DNA of 64,000 bases from Pseudodesulfovibrio sp. JC047 (GTDB lineage: Bacteria; Desulfobacterota; Desulfovibrionia; Desulfovibrionales; Desulfovibrionaceae): contig NZ_WUEH01000003.1 of NCBI RefSeq assembly GCF_010468615.1, forward strand, positions 148,876 through 212,875. Reading direction: 5' to 3'. The translations under genes were made by a program, and so were the position numbers. Position 1 is the stretch's first letter. Each line of letters begins with the position of its first letter. This document shows positions 53,491 through 61,921 of the stretch, one piece after another. The notes below the pieces were generated by a model, which was not told the origin of the DNA, searched no databases, and saw nothing but the letters and a program-made list of their open reading frames with translations.

Positions 53491-54015
53491 ATGAACACCC
53501 ACGAAAATCCGACGCTTCAGGCCATATTCTCCCGTCGATCCATTCGCACATTCACGGACGCCCCTGTTTCGCGTGAACATATCCTGACGATTCTCGAAGC
53601 AGGTCGATGGGCACCGAGTGGTTTGAACAACCAACCTTGGCGTTTCCTGGTCATCACACGAGACGACCCACGACATGAGGCTTTGGCAGACTGTACCAAG
53701 TATTCCCACATTGTCCGTGGGGCTTCGGCCTGCCTCTGCATCCTGCTCGAAAAAAAAGCCATGTACAGCGCAATGAAAGACCATCAAGGGGCCGGAGCCT
53801 GCGTCCAGAACATGCTGCTTGCGGCCCACGCACTCGGTCTCGGCGCGGTCTGGCTTGGACAGATTGTCAACGATCAGGCCTCCACGCTCAAGGCACTTGA
53901 CCTGAACACGGAAACCTATGAACTCCAAGCCGTTGTCGCTCTCGGACACCCTGATCAAAACGGCACATCAAACCGAAAAGAACTCGCTGAGCTTCTGGTG
54001 GAGGATTTTGTATGA
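53491..54015 (+). CDS. nitroreductase-family flavoprotein
   Basis: 174 residues from ATG 53491 (GAGAGGA upstream). FMN-binding RRSIRTFTDAPVSREHI, GRWAPSGLNNQPWRFLV and LLAAHALGLGAVWLG are the family motifs. It reduces nitro compounds, quinones or similar with NAD(P)H; the natural substrate is unknown. First gene of an overlapping five-gene redox operon (53491-56214); its stop overlaps the MBL start (ATGA). Confidence 0.9.
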   Translation: MNTHENPTLQAIFSRRSIRTFTDAPVSREHILTILEAGRWAPSGLNNQPWRFLVITRDDPRHEALADCTKYSHIVRGASACLCILLEKKAMYSAMKDHQGAGACVQNMLLAAHALGLGAVWLGQIVNDQASTLKALDLNTETYELQAVVALGHPDQNGTSNRKELAELLVEDFV

Positions 54016-54632
54016 CCATTCGCATTTTCAATCTCGGCCCGCTCCAGACAAACTGTTATGTCCTTGCGGGCGACACAAACGCCATCGTGATCGATCCGGG
54101 CGGCGATCCTGCCGAAGTCGTGGAATACCTCACGGCCAATGCGCTCACCGTGACCCATATTTTGAATACCCACCTGCACTTCGATCACACGGCGGGCAAC
54201 AAGACACTTTCCGGTGTCACGGGTGCCCCCATACTCTGCTGTGACAAGGACGAGGAATTGCTGGATTCCTGGCTTGGCAAAGGCGGAGACATGGGCATTC
54301 CCCCCATCGATCTCTATGAATGGCAGAACATCGCTCCGGGCGAGACGCAATTGGCCGGATTCGACTGTACGGTGCTGCACACCCCGGGGCACTCCAGAGG
54401 AAGTTTGACATTTTATTTCCCCAAGGTCGAAACAGCGTTTGTAGGCGATCTGATTTTCTATCGGTCCATCGGACGCACCGATTTTCCCGGTGGTGATCTC
54501 GATGAACTCAAGCACTCGGTCACCGAACGCATTTTCACGCTGCCGCCCACCACAAAGCTGTTGTCTGGCCACGGCCCGGAAACCACGGTCGCCGATGAAA
54601 TGACCCACAATCCCTTTTTCTCGGAGTTTTAA
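54012..54632 (+). CDS. MBL-fold metallo-hydrolase (glyoxalase II-like), second copy
   Basis: 206 residues. HLHFDHTAGN metal motif, TPGHSRGSLTFYF, FVGDLIFYRSIGRTDFPGGDL and LSGHGPETTVADE, typical of the glyoxalase-II-like hydrolases. Paralogous to the protein at 7833-8453. The TAA stop at 54630-54632 is immediately followed by the ATG of the selenoprotein candidate. Confidence 0.88.
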   Translation: MTIRIFNLGPLQTNCYVLAGDTNAIVIDPGGDPAEVVEYLTANALTVTHILNTHLHFDHTAGNKTLSGVTGAPILCCDKDEELLDSWLGKGGDMGIPPIDLYEWQNIAPGETQLAGFDCTVLHTPGHSRGSLTFYFPKVETAFVGDLIFYRSIGRTDFPGGDLDELKHSVTERIFTLPPTTKLLSGHGPETTVADEMTHNPFFSEF

Positions 54633-54878
54633 ATGGGCACCCCGATTTTCGTGGATATCCGCGACCAATGTTGAGGAGTGGGACTGGAGATAGGTTGGTA
54701 TCTCCGTTTTGCCAAGGCCGACACCATCGAGGCCACCGTGTCCCTGAAAGGAGCAGCACAAGTGCGGCATGAAGAACACATATTCCCGGACTGGACCTTC
54801 TCCTTTGAAGAGCATGACGACCATGTGGTGGCGCGTATGACCCGAAAGAAACCCCTTTTCGACATCGAGGACGCATGA
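54633..54878 (+). CDS. probable small selenoprotein with Cys-Sec motif (UGA at codon 14)
   Basis: ATG 54633 has GGAG (54623-54626) 6 nt upstream and adjoins the preceding stop. The frame reads MGTPIFVDIRDQC, then TGA (54672-54674), then GVGLEIGWYLRFAKADTIEA and 48 more residues to TGA at 54878, whose ATGA overlaps the next gene. 81 residues with Sec14 beside Cys13, a redox-type C-U pair. Seven perfect base pairs with a GGTTGG loop lie 11 nt behind the TGA, the geometry of bacterial SECIS elements. The alternative, a GTG start at 54678, has no spaced ribosome site. I do not recognise the family; a nonsense mutation is the other explanation. Confidence 0.75.
54672..54705 (+). promoter_or_regulatory. 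UGA plus SECIS-like hairpin
   Basis: TGA at 54672-54674; stem GGAGATA (54686-54692) / TATCTCC (54699-54705); loop GGTTGG starting 18 nt after the TGA. In E. coli fdhF the SECIS loop also starts with GGU 18 nt after its UGA. Confidence 0.72.
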
Positions 54879-55480
54879 CCCACAGCGTTATCTATGCGTG
54901 CAGCCATCGACGTGGTGGCAATTCGGACCGAGCCGCACAACTCCTTGCACAGGCCGTCACCGAAGCCGGAGGCAGTGCGGAAGTCATCTATCTCCGCAAC
55001 CATACGGTCCTGCCTTGCCTGGCATGCGGACACTGTGACGAAGCCCACATGAAGCAGGGAAAGGCCCGATGCGTCCTCGGAGAACAGGACGATGCCTACG
55101 CGCTCTTCTCGCCCCTGTTCACGGCCCGTACCGTCTTTTTCACCGCCCCCATCTATTTCTATCACCTTCCGTCATTGTTCAAGACATGGATCGACAGAAG
55201 CCAACAATTCTGGACCGCAAAACACACTGGGGAACCCTGGATTGCCGACCTTCCAAAACGCACGGCCCATACCGTCCTTCATGCGGGTCGCCCCACCGGG
55301 GACAAGCTCTTTGACGGCGCGACACTCACACTCAAATACTTCCTGCATTCCTTCAATCTCACCCTGGCCACACCGCTGGTATTCCGAGGACTGGATCACC
55401 GTGACGACCTGAAAGCCGCACCTTCTTTCGAACAACAGATCCTTGACTTGGGACGCACGGCCTCGGCTTCTGCCCAATGA
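54875..55480 (+). CDS. flavodoxin-like NAD(P)H-dependent oxidoreductase
   Basis: 201 residues. N-terminal FMN phosphate loop CSHRRGGNSDRAAQLL, the iron-sulfur-flavoprotein-like cysteine stretch LPCLACGHCDEAHMKQGKARC, and TAPIYFYHLPSLFKTWIDR, the NADPH-dependent FMN reductase signature. It probably transfers electrons to or from the upstream selenoprotein or nitroreductase. Overlaps both neighbours by ATGA junctions. Confidence 0.87.
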   Translation: MTHSVIYACSHRRGGNSDRAAQLLAQAVTEAGGSAEVIYLRNHTVLPCLACGHCDEAHMKQGKARCVLGEQDDAYALFSPLFTARTVFFTAPIYFYHLPSLFKTWIDRSQQFWTAKHTGEPWIADLPKRTAHTVLHAGRPTGDKLFDGATLTLKYFLHSFNLTLATPLVFRGLDHRDDLKAAPSFEQQILDLGRTASASAQ

Positions 55481-56214
55481 GTTTTTTTGGCGACACCGTT
55501 CACGCCGTGGCACGCAGCATCGGATTGACGGCCAGACGCTGCCCGATCTGCGGAACAATCATGCCCGAAAAGGCGCGGATGTGCGCCGCCTGTGCAGCGA
55601 CACTCCCCCTGTGTACCGGCGGCTATTGTCCGACCTGCGGAGCCATGTCCGGCAGACCCGATGCCCCTCCGAGTCGCTGTCCCGACTGTCGCCACACGCC
55701 ACCACCATGGGACACGCTTTTTTTCCACGGGCCATACGACACCGCGTTGCGCGAGCTTATCATCTCGTATAAATTCAATAACAACTACAGCCGGAATACC
55801 CTGTTGTCCGACCTCGCCGTGACCACCTTTCAAGCCCGAAACACCGAACTCCCGGACTGCATCATTCCTGTCCCACTGCACACACGCAGACTGCTCTGGC
55901 GCGGCTTCAACCAAAGTCTGGAAATAGCCAAGGCTCTGGGAAGACACCTTGAACGCCCGGTGCTGAAAAAAGGATTGACCCGCACTCGGAACACCCCGCC
56001 ACAAACACGGCTCGGACACACCCAACGTCAAAAAAATATCAAGGACGCCTTCATGGCTGATGAAAAACGCGTCGCCAACCGAACGGTTCTCCTGGTGGAT
56101 GATGTCTACACCACAGGGTCAACTTTGCGGGAATGTGCAAAAACACTCAAACGCGCCGGGGTGTTACGAATGAGTGTCCTGGTTCTGGCCCGAGCGCAAC
56201 AGATGTCTGGCTGA
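55477..56214 (+). CDS. comF: ComF-family phosphoribosyltransferase-like protein
   Basis: 245 residues. N-terminal zinc-ribbon cysteines (CPICG, CAAC, CPTCG, CPDC) followed by a phosphoribosyltransferase-type domain with VPLHTRRLLWRGFNQS, GHTQRQKNI and the PRPP motif VLLVDDVYTTGSTL. ComF proteins act in DNA uptake or recombination in some bacteria; in others their role is unclear. Last gene of the redox operon. Confidence 0.87.
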   Translation: MSFFGDTVHAVARSIGLTARRCPICGTIMPEKARMCAACAATLPLCTGGYCPTCGAMSGRPDAPPSRCPDCRHTPPPWDTLFFHGPYDTALRELIISYKFNNNYSRNTLLSDLAVTTFQARNTELPDCIIPVPLHTRRLLWRGFNQSLEIAKALGRHLERPVLKKGLTRTRNTPPQTRLGHTQRQKNIKDAFMADEKRVANRTVLLVDDVYTTGSTLRECAKTLKRAGVLRMSVLVLARAQQMSG

Positions 56215-56287
56215 GCACCCTATAGTGTATGAATTGAATGAACAGGCATAAAAGTCGAAAAAAACGCCAAAAAAAGCCCATGAGGGC

Positions 56288-56317
56288 TTGACTTTCACCG
56301 CCTCTTGCGGATAGGTT
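56288..56317 (+). promoter_or_regulatory. promoter of rplU-rpmA
   Basis: TTGACT (56288-56293), 18-bp spacer, TAGGTT (56312-56317), then the ribosome site GGAGG at 56335-56339 seven or eight nt before rplU. A preceding AAGCCC/GGGCTT hairpin may end comF transcription. Confidence 0.55.
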
Positions 56318-56347
56318 GCCTCCTCTTACGAACTGGAGGTTTTTATT

Positions 56348-56659
56348 ATGTTTGCTATCATCGAGACCGGCGGGAAGCAGTATCGCGTCGAAGAAGGTCT
56401 TGAATTTAATGTAGATTTACTCAAGGCAGATGCTGGCAACAGCCTGAGCATCGATTCCGTTCTCCTGTTTGACAAGGACGGAGACACAAAGATTGGAGCA
56501 CCGTATGTTGAAGGTGCCAAAGTCGAGTGCGAAGTCTTGGGCCACATCCGCGGCGAGAAAGTCGTGGTCTTCCACAAGCTGTCCAAAAAGGACGCTCGCA
56601 AGACCCAGGGTCACCGCCAGGATTACACGCAACTGAAAGTCAAATCCATCAACGCCTAA
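56348..56659 (+). CDS. rplU: 50S ribosomal protein L21
   Basis: 103 residues, full family length, beginning MFAIIETGGKQYRVEEGLEF and ending in the basic GHRQDYTQLKVKSINA, both diagnostic of L21. Forms the conserved rplU-rpmA-obgE order. Confidence 0.98.
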   Translation: MFAIIETGGKQYRVEEGLEFNVDLLKADAGNSLSIDSVLLFDKDGDTKIGAPYVEGAKVECEVLGHIRGEKVVVFHKLSKKDARKTQGHRQDYTQLKVKSINA

Positions 56660-56677
56660 GGTTGAGGGGAGGATACA

Positions 56678-56947
56678 ATGGCTCATAAAAAAGCTGGTGG
56701 TAGTTCCAGAAACGGACGCGATAGCGCCGGACAAAGACGTGGCGTCAAACGTTTCGGTGGTCAGGAAGTTCTGGCTGGCAACATTCTTGTTCGTCAGCTC
56801 GGTACTAAATTTCACCCCGGCGACGGCGTTGGCATGGGCAAGGATTACACCTTGTTCGCATTAGTTGACGGTGTCGTCAAATACGAGAAGTACACACGCA
56901 AAAAGGTTGCCAAAACCCGCGTGCACGTACTGCCCGCTGAGGCTTAA
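56678..56947 (+). CDS. rpmA: 50S ribosomal protein L27
   Basis: 89 residues, beginning [20 protein letters not shown] with [21 protein letters not shown], the L27 signature. No N-terminal cleavage extension of the Firmicutes type. A terminator separates it from obgE. Confidence 0.98.
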   Translation: MAHKKAGGSSRNGRDSAGQRRGVKRFGGQEVLAGNILVRQLGTKFHPGDGVGMGKDYTLFALVDGVVKYEKYTRKKVAKTRVHVLPAEA

Positions 56948-56969
56948 TTCTCGTTTACATTGCATTTCT

Positions 56970-57008
56970 CGGGCAGGGAGCGTTTCCAAAACGCTCCCTG
57001 CCCGTTTT
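56970..57008 (+). terminator. terminator between rpmA and obgE
   Basis: CGGGCAGGGAGCGTTT (56970-56985) and its complement (56989-57004), 3-nt loop, followed by TTTTG. A very stable stem that would limit read-through into obgE. Confidence 0.85.
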
Positions 57009-57047
57009 GCTGTTTCCAGCCGTTGAAAACGGCAGAGGTATTGTTCC

Positions 57048-58073
57048 ATGCGATTTGTAGATGAAGCGACCATCAAGGTTGCATCCGGCAAGGGCGGCAA
57101 CGGCTGTGCCAGTTTGCGGCGTGAAGCCAATATGCCAAAGGGCGGCCCTGATGGCGGCGACGGCGGCAGAGGTGGAGACCTTATTTTTCGTGGTTCTTCC
57201 CGTCTCATGAGCTTGTATGATTTCCGATTGAAGCGCATGTACGGCGCCAAGAACGGAGAACAGGGCATGGGCCGCGACCGCTATGGCCGAGCCGCTGACG
57301 ATCTGATCGTGGATCTCCCCGTTGGGACTCTCATCTATGAAATCACCGAAAAGGACGACGGCACCACTGACGAAAAACTCATCGCCGACCTTGTTGGAGA
57401 CGGGACTGAAATCATCATCTGCAAAGGCGGCAAGGGTGGCCGTGGCAACCTGCATTTCAAGTCGTCCACCAACCGGACGCCCAGGTACGCCGAGCCAGGT
57501 TTTCCTGGCGAAGAAAAAACCATCCGTCTGGAACTCAAGATTCTGGCGGACGTTGGATTGCTCGGCCTGCCAAGTGCGGGTAAATCCACTTTTATCTCAA
57601 AAATTTCTGCTGCTCGTCCCAAGATCGCGGCCTACCCGTTCACCACGCTGGTTCCCAATCTTGGCGTCATTGAAGACGACAACTTCAACCGCATGGTCAT
57701 CGCTGACATCCCCGGTCTGATCGAGGGTGCCTCTGAAGGACGCGGTCTGGGCATCACCTTTCTCAAACACGTCGAACGCAACCGCTTCCTCGTGCATATT
57801 CTCGCTGCTGAAGACGTCAACCGGGACGATCCCACTGACGGCTATGCCATGCTCAATCAGGAGCTGCGTGAATATAACGCCGAATTGAGTGACAAACCTC
57901 AAATCAAGGTTATCAACAAGATCGATACCCTGACCGATGAGGAACTGGCCGACATGAAGGCCAAAGTCGCTGTCAGTGGTGAAAAAATCTTCTTCATTTC
58001 CGCGCTCACTGGAGACGGCATCGAACCACTGCTTGAACGGATGTGGCAACAGCTTGCCGATCTGAACGAGTAA
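57048..58073 (+). CDS. obgE: GTPase ObgE/CgtA
   Basis: 341 residues. N-terminal glycine-rich Obg fold (about 1-158; KVASGKGGNGCASLRRE, GGPDGGDGGRGGD), then the G domain with G1 GLPSAGKSTF (about 166), G3 DIPGLIEGASEGRGLG and G4 NKID. Ribosome-associated GTPase in 50S assembly and stress response. It lacks the long acidic C-terminal tail of some Obg proteins. Confidence 0.96.
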   Translation: MRFVDEATIKVASGKGGNGCASLRREANMPKGGPDGGDGGRGGDLIFRGSSRLMSLYDFRLKRMYGAKNGEQGMGRDRYGRAADDLIVDLPVGTLIYEITEKDDGTTDEKLIADLVGDGTEIIICKGGKGGRGNLHFKSSTNRTPRYAEPGFPGEEKTIRLELKILADVGLLGLPSAGKSTFISKISAARPKIAAYPFTTLVPNLGVIEDDNFNRMVIADIPGLIEGASEGRGLGITFLKHVERNRFLVHILAAEDVNRDDPTDGYAMLNQELREYNAELSDKPQIKVINKIDTLTDEELADMKAKVAVSGEKIFFISALTGDGIEPLLERMWQQLADLNE

Positions 58074-58100
58074 CATTTTTTACCCCGACTTCGGGACCAT

Positions 58101-58131
58101 GGCCCATCCGCACACAGTGGATGGGCCTTTT
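58101..58131 (+). terminator. terminator after obgE
   Basis: GGCCCATCC (58101-58109) and GGATGGGCC (58119-58127) followed by TTTTC. A promoter TTGTTT-16-TAGTAT (58233-58260) for the next gene lies further right. Confidence 0.8.
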
Positions 58132-58300
58132 CAGTGCCCTTCCCGTACCCACAAGCGCTCACTACGCCACGCAGCCCCCTCTCGATAACATTTCCACGCC
58201 AATACATCGCGATGTGTTCATACATCCATCGCTTGTTTTTTTCTCCTTGCCAGGTAGTATGAGAATTCAAACTCTCACCAACGATCCAGGAGAAATCGAC

Positions 58301-59149
58301 ATGGGTAAGCTTATCAAGGAAAATGACGAAAAAGGACGGCTGCACATTGATACGCCATTGCTGGGCGAATCGCTGGTTTCAAAAAGTCTGCTCAAAAAGA
58401 CGGAAGCGGACGAATATTTTCGGATGCAGCCAGAGGTCAATGTCCTCAAAATCGGCGGACAATCCATCATGGACCGTGGCGCCAAGGCCCTGTTTCCCAT
58501 CCTTGAAGAATTGGTCAAGGCCAAGGAAAAACATAAAATTCTTCTGATGTGCGGCGGCGGGACCCGTGCCCGTCACGTCTATAATATCGGTATAGACTTG
58601 GGAATGCCCACGGGCGTGCTCTCAAAACTCGGTGACAAGGTCTCCGCCCAGAACGCGGAAATGCTCTCGGTCCTTCTGGCCAAACACGGCGGAGCCATGA
58701 TCGGCCACGGCGACCATCTCGAACAGCTCCACATGTATTGCCAGCAAGGCTATCTGCCCATCACCACGGGTATTCCTCCCTATGGTTTTTTTGAACACCC
58801 AGCTGAAGTCGGCTCCATTCCTCCCCATCGAACGGACTCGGGAGCCTGTCTGCTGGCCGAGAATATCGGTGCCAAATCACTCATCTACCTGAAAGATGAA
58901 AAGGGAATGTATGAAAACGATCCCAAGAAAGGCAACCGGGACACCCTCAAATTCATCGACAAGATCCATGTTGACGAACTCATTGAAATGGACCTCGAAG
59001 ACCTCATCGTCGAACGCCCTGTCCTGACCTTCCTCAAAAACGCGAAGACTTTGAAATCCTTCCAGATCATCGACGTCCTGCGCCACCCCGAGCACGTTCA
59101 CGCCGCGCTTGAAGGGGAACACGTCGGCACCATCATTTACAAAGATTAA
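58301..59149 (+). CDS. amino-acid-kinase-fold protein, molybdenum storage protein (MoSto)-like
   Basis: 282 residues from ATG 58301 (AGGAG 8 nt upstream). UMP-kinase-like fold with NVLKIGGQSIMDRGAKALFP (about 48-67), LLMCGGGTRARHVYNIG, MLSVLLAKHGG, PPHRTDSGACLLAE and VGTIIYKD at the end. These correspond segment by segment to the MosA/MosB subunits that store polyoxomolybdate or tungstate in Azotobacter. Metal storage or a nucleotide-kinase-like role is possible; only one subunit gene is present. Its promoter is its own (58233-58260). Confidence 0.82.
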   Translation: MGKLIKENDEKGRLHIDTPLLGESLVSKSLLKKTEADEYFRMQPEVNVLKIGGQSIMDRGAKALFPILEELVKAKEKHKILLMCGGGTRARHVYNIGIDLGMPTGVLSKLGDKVSAQNAEMLSVLLAKHGGAMIGHGDHLEQLHMYCQQGYLPITTGIPPYGFFEHPAEVGSIPPHRTDSGACLLAENIGAKSLIYLKDEKGMYENDPKKGNRDTLKFIDKIHVDELIEMDLEDLIVERPVLTFLKNAKTLKSFQIIDVLRHPEHVHAALEGEHVGTIIYKD

Positions 59150-59161
59150 CGCCCATTGCGC

Positions 59162-59200
59162 AAAAAAAAACCGGGAGTCTTTCACTCCCGGTCTTTTTTC
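59162..59200. terminator. bidirectional terminator
   Basis: ACCGGGAGT (59170-59178) and ACTCCCGGT (59184-59192), A-run before and CTTTTTTC after. Ends the MoSto-like gene on one strand and the small minus-strand gene on the other. Confidence 0.88.
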
Positions 59201-59212
59201 ACAGTCGTCGCA

Positions 59213-59419
59213 CTATTTCTTTTCACCTTCAGCCCCTTGCCCATCCCGGGTGAGGTACACAACCTCGGCACCGACATGCTCCGCGATCTCGGTCAATTCG
59301 ACCCTGCGGATACGCTTGGCGTAAATTTTCAGATCTCCACCCTGCACTCCGACAACACGGAAACGGGGCTTTTTTTCACCTTTGTCTGAACGACGACGCT
59401 CTCTGACAAATATTTTCAT
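59213..59419 (-). CDS. small basic protein of unknown function
   Basis: 68 residues from ATG 59419 (AAGGAGGA 5-7 nt upstream). Starts MKIFVRERRRSDKGEKKPRF, very basic, followed by a short beta-alpha stretch (FRVVGVQGGDLKIYAKRIRR, then VELTEIAEHVGAEVVYLTRD). No family recognised. It diverges from a PadR gene across a perfect palindrome, so it may be PadR-regulated. Confidence 0.75.
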   Translation of the reverse strand: MKIFVRERRRSDKGEKKPRFRVVGVQGGDLKIYAKRIRRVELTEIAEHVGAEVVYLTRDGQGAEGEKK

Positions 59420-59454
59420 AGGGTCCTCCTTGGCATTGTGCCTTTGTGGATTAT

Positions 59455-59469
59455 TGTCTATAATAGACA
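59455..59469. promoter_or_regulatory. perfect 15-bp palindrome, candidate PadR operator
   Basis: TGTCTAT-A-ATAGACA, midway between the divergent small gene (start 59419) and the PadR gene (start 59512); TATAAT-like sequence lies inside it. Confidence 0.65.
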
Positions 59470-59511
59470 TATATCCTTTAAACACATAGAGTCAAGAAGG
59501 ACTTTACCAAT

Positions 59512-59865
59512 ATGTCAAAAAAAGTTGGCGGCTCCAAGCCGCAACGATACATTCAGCCCTCGCTCCTCATGGCATTGAGCAACGGCCAATCATACGGATA
59601 TCAACTCATTCATTCAATCGGGGAGTATGGTTTTCTTCGGGGTGATGCCCCTCCGGGCATGGTCTATCGCCATCTGCGTCAAATGGACGAAGAAGGATTG
59701 GTGACCTCGAAATGGGATGCAGAAGGAGACGGTCCCGCCAAACGGGTGTATGCGATCACCCCGGAAGGATCAGAAATTCTGGAAGCGTGGATTCTCCATA
59801 TGGAAAAACAACGAGACCGGCTCGATGATTTTATTGCGCGGTACCGTCGCATGGAGACGCGATAG
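59512..59865 (+). CDS. PadR-family transcriptional regulator
   Basis: 117 residues: winged helix (about 15-90) with SLLMALSNGQSYGYQLIHSI, PPGMVYRHLRQMDEEGLV and PAKRVYAITPEG, ending in a short dimerisation helix. Compact PadR (subfamily 2-like length). Its 3' end overlaps the converging TiaS-like gene by 35 nt. Probably autoregulates at 59455-59469. Confidence 0.86.
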   Translation: MSKKVGGSKPQRYIQPSLLMALSNGQSYGYQLIHSIGEYGFLRGDAPPGMVYRHLRQMDEEGLVTSKWDAEGDGPAKRVYAITPEGSEILEAWILHMEKQRDRLDDFIARYRRMETR

Positions 59866-60601
59866 GTTTCTCCGTGCCAGATGCGTGTTTTTTTGGCCGT
59901 TTGCCGTGTGCCGTTTCCCAAATCCCATGAGAACGTTGACGAAGCTGCAACATGGGCCGCCCATCCCACAAGGACGGACGAATCCACCGGGCATCAACCA
60001 CCCTGTCGTTCGGCTGCGGAACCAACGGGTCCCGATCCACGGAAATGACGCCGATACCGGCATCGGTCAACTCATGAACCCGCAGATCTGCGGAAAGGTC
60101 TCGCAACACACCGTATTCGATAAATCGGCCACACCAGCCGAACCGGGTCAAACCAACAGCGGCAAGCGCACCGATGATGCCATCATTGGTGCCGCCCAAG
60201 CCATAGAGTTCGATTGATCCAGCCGTGCGCAAGGCGTCGGTCTGCGTCACGCGCTGACTCGTGACCCGCTGGGCATAGGCGACCACATCCGGGGTCACCT
60301 CGGATTCAGGGACAAGACACAACCCGGGATCACTGCCCGGCGCACAGTGGATTTCAAGATGCTCCACCGCCAAACGCCGCAGCGTCTCCACAGAACCGCC
60401 GTCTTCCATATCAATGATGGCACAGGCCGAGCTGTTATTTGAGGTAAACGGAATATCTTCAAGACGGGGCAACTGATGGCGCACGATTCCATGGACTGAA
60501 AATTCATGGGGAAGTCCGGTTCCAAACTCACGCACCAGACGTCCCGTTCCCATGGGTGCATCCCGATCATCAGTGTCATCAAAGCCAAGATATATCCGCA
60601 C
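59831..60601 (-). CDS. TiaS-like (DUF1743-type) protein
   Basis: 256 residues from GTG 60601 (GGAGG 6 nt upstream; an ATG at 60658 has no ribosome site). Begins VRIYLGFDDTDDRDAPMGTGRL, the GFDDTD motif of archaeal tRNA-Ile2 agmatinylcytidine synthetase N-termini, with CAIIDMEDGG and YGLGGTNDGIIGALAAVGL further on. Bacterial homologs are of unknown role; a nucleotide-dependent ligase or kinase-like activity is likely but not shown. Confidence 0.72.
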   Translation of the reverse strand: MRIYLGFDDTDDRDAPMGTGRLVREFGTGLPHEFSVHGIVRHQLPRLEDIPFTSNNSSACAIIDMEDGGSVETLRRLAVEHLEIHCAPGSDPGLCLVPESEVTPDVVAYAQRVTSQRVTQTDALRTAGSIELYGLGGTNDGIIGALAAVGLTRFGWCGRFIEYGVLRDLSADLRVHELTDAGIGVISVDRDPLVPQPNDRVVDARWIRPSLWDGRPMLQLRQRSHGIWETAHGKRPKKHASGTEKPIASPCDGTAQ

Positions 60602-60745
60602 AATCAGCCTCCAGATAGGTTTGTGCGGCACATTTCCACACCCTCTGTCGAGAGGCAAGCTGATTTTTCCTGCGCGGGGAATGACACTGAAAAACCGAAA
60701 CCACCCAGTAATGCGGCACCGGACAGCTCCCTCCGAAAGGAACCG

Positions 60746-61912
60746 TTAGGCTGTATGGTTTTCAATCCCCCATATGGCGAGGACAAAGATACTGACCGAA
60801 CAGGCCAAGCCGCCATAAAACACGGCGTCCATGCCAAACAGCGAATAAAGTATGCCCATGAGCAGCGGTGCAATGGTCTGGGCCAGCCGCAACAGCAAGC
60901 CGTTTGCCGCCATAAAGGCTCCCCGTTGTTCCATGGGAGCGATGGTCGTCAGCATGGTCATGATGGTCGGAATATTCAATCCTTGCGCCAAGCCAAAAAG
61001 GATGACGGGAATCACGACATACCATATGCCCGCAGAAACCGGGACAAGCACCATGGACAGACCATAGAGAAAGGCAGCCGCACACAGGAGTTTCCGTTGA
61101 CCAAACCGTTCTGCGAGTCGCCCGAGCTGAAAGGAAGCAAGGCCAGAAAAGCCTGAAGACAACAGAAAGACCATTCCGATTGACGCTGGAGATGCCCCAA
61201 ATCGGGAATCCAGCAACAACGCCATATAGGTCACGATCGGCCCATAGAGAATGGTAAATGTCAGCAATGTCGTGGCAAACAGAGAAAGGACCTGTCTGGT
61301 TTTCATCTGCCGGTACGCCCCGACCATGTATTCCTTGAAACTCCCGCCACCGCTGGGTTCCGGGGTCTTCATATGCAGAACAATGACCACGCCGAGCGGA
61401 ATCGCCAAAAGGGGCAGCAGAAAGGGATAATTCCATCCCAAAAGTGCCAACACACCGCCCAAGGCCGGGAATCCCGCCGTGCCCATGGCCAGCATGGACG
61501 CATTGTATCCCATGGCCCGACCGCGCTCTCTTCCTTGATATAAATCACCGATGAGAATGCCGTATAACACCCCGAGCGGCGCGGCTCCAACTCCTTGGAA
61601 AAACCGCAAAATCAGCAGTTGCTCAATAGTCTGAACAAAAAAACAGGCGCACCCGAAACCACCAAAAATGAACAGGGACGGAACCAGCACGACCTTTCTT
61701 CCCACCCGGTCAGCCAGAATACCGACCAGCGGGGCAAAGAGGACACCCGGCAAGGTGAAAACGGAAATAACCAGTCCGATTTTCGCCGGGGTAAAATGCA
61801 GCCCGGTCATGATGTCAGGCAGTGCTGGAATAATACTAGAGACACCGAGGACGGCAATCAACGTCACACCGAAAACAAGGTGCAAGTCCTTGTCGAGATA
61901 TATTTTTCGCAT
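60746..61912 (-). CDS. MFS transporter
   Basis: 388 residues, 12 helices. DHA1-type motif GILADRVGRKVVLVPSL (loop 2-3), RFFQGVGAAPLGVLYGILIGD in helix 4 and RLAERFGQRKLL between helices 8 and 9. An efflux pump for a drug or metabolite is likely. Ten nt separate its start from the proB stop, so it is probably co-transcribed with proB. Confidence 0.86.
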   Translation of the reverse strand: MRKIYLDKDLHLVFGVTLIAVLGVSSIIPALPDIMTGLHFTPAKIGLVISVFTLPGVLFAPLVGILADRVGRKVVLVPSLFIFGGFGCACFFVQTIEQLLILRFFQGVGAAPLGVLYGILIGDLYQGRERGRAMGYNASMLAMGTAGFPALGGVLALLGWNYPFLLPLLAIPLGVVIVLHMKTPEPSGGGSFKEYMVGAYRQMKTRQVLSLFATTLLTFTILYGPIVTYMALLLDSRFGASPASIGMVFLLSSGFSGLASFQLGRLAERFGQRKLLCAAAFLYGLSMVLVPVSAGIWYVVIPVILFGLAQGLNIPTIMTMLTTIAPMEQRGAFMAANGLLLRLAQTIAPLLMGILYSLFGMDAVFYGGLACSVSIFVLAIWGIENHTA

Positions 61913-61921
61913 AAAATCCGG

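Noticed and set aside
54678..54878. 66-codon gene starting at GTG 54678 instead of the selenoprotein reading
   Set aside because: The only upstream purine-rich sequence abuts the GTG, whereas ATG 54633 has GGAG at ideal spacing and the frame continues through a TGA with a SECIS-like hairpin.
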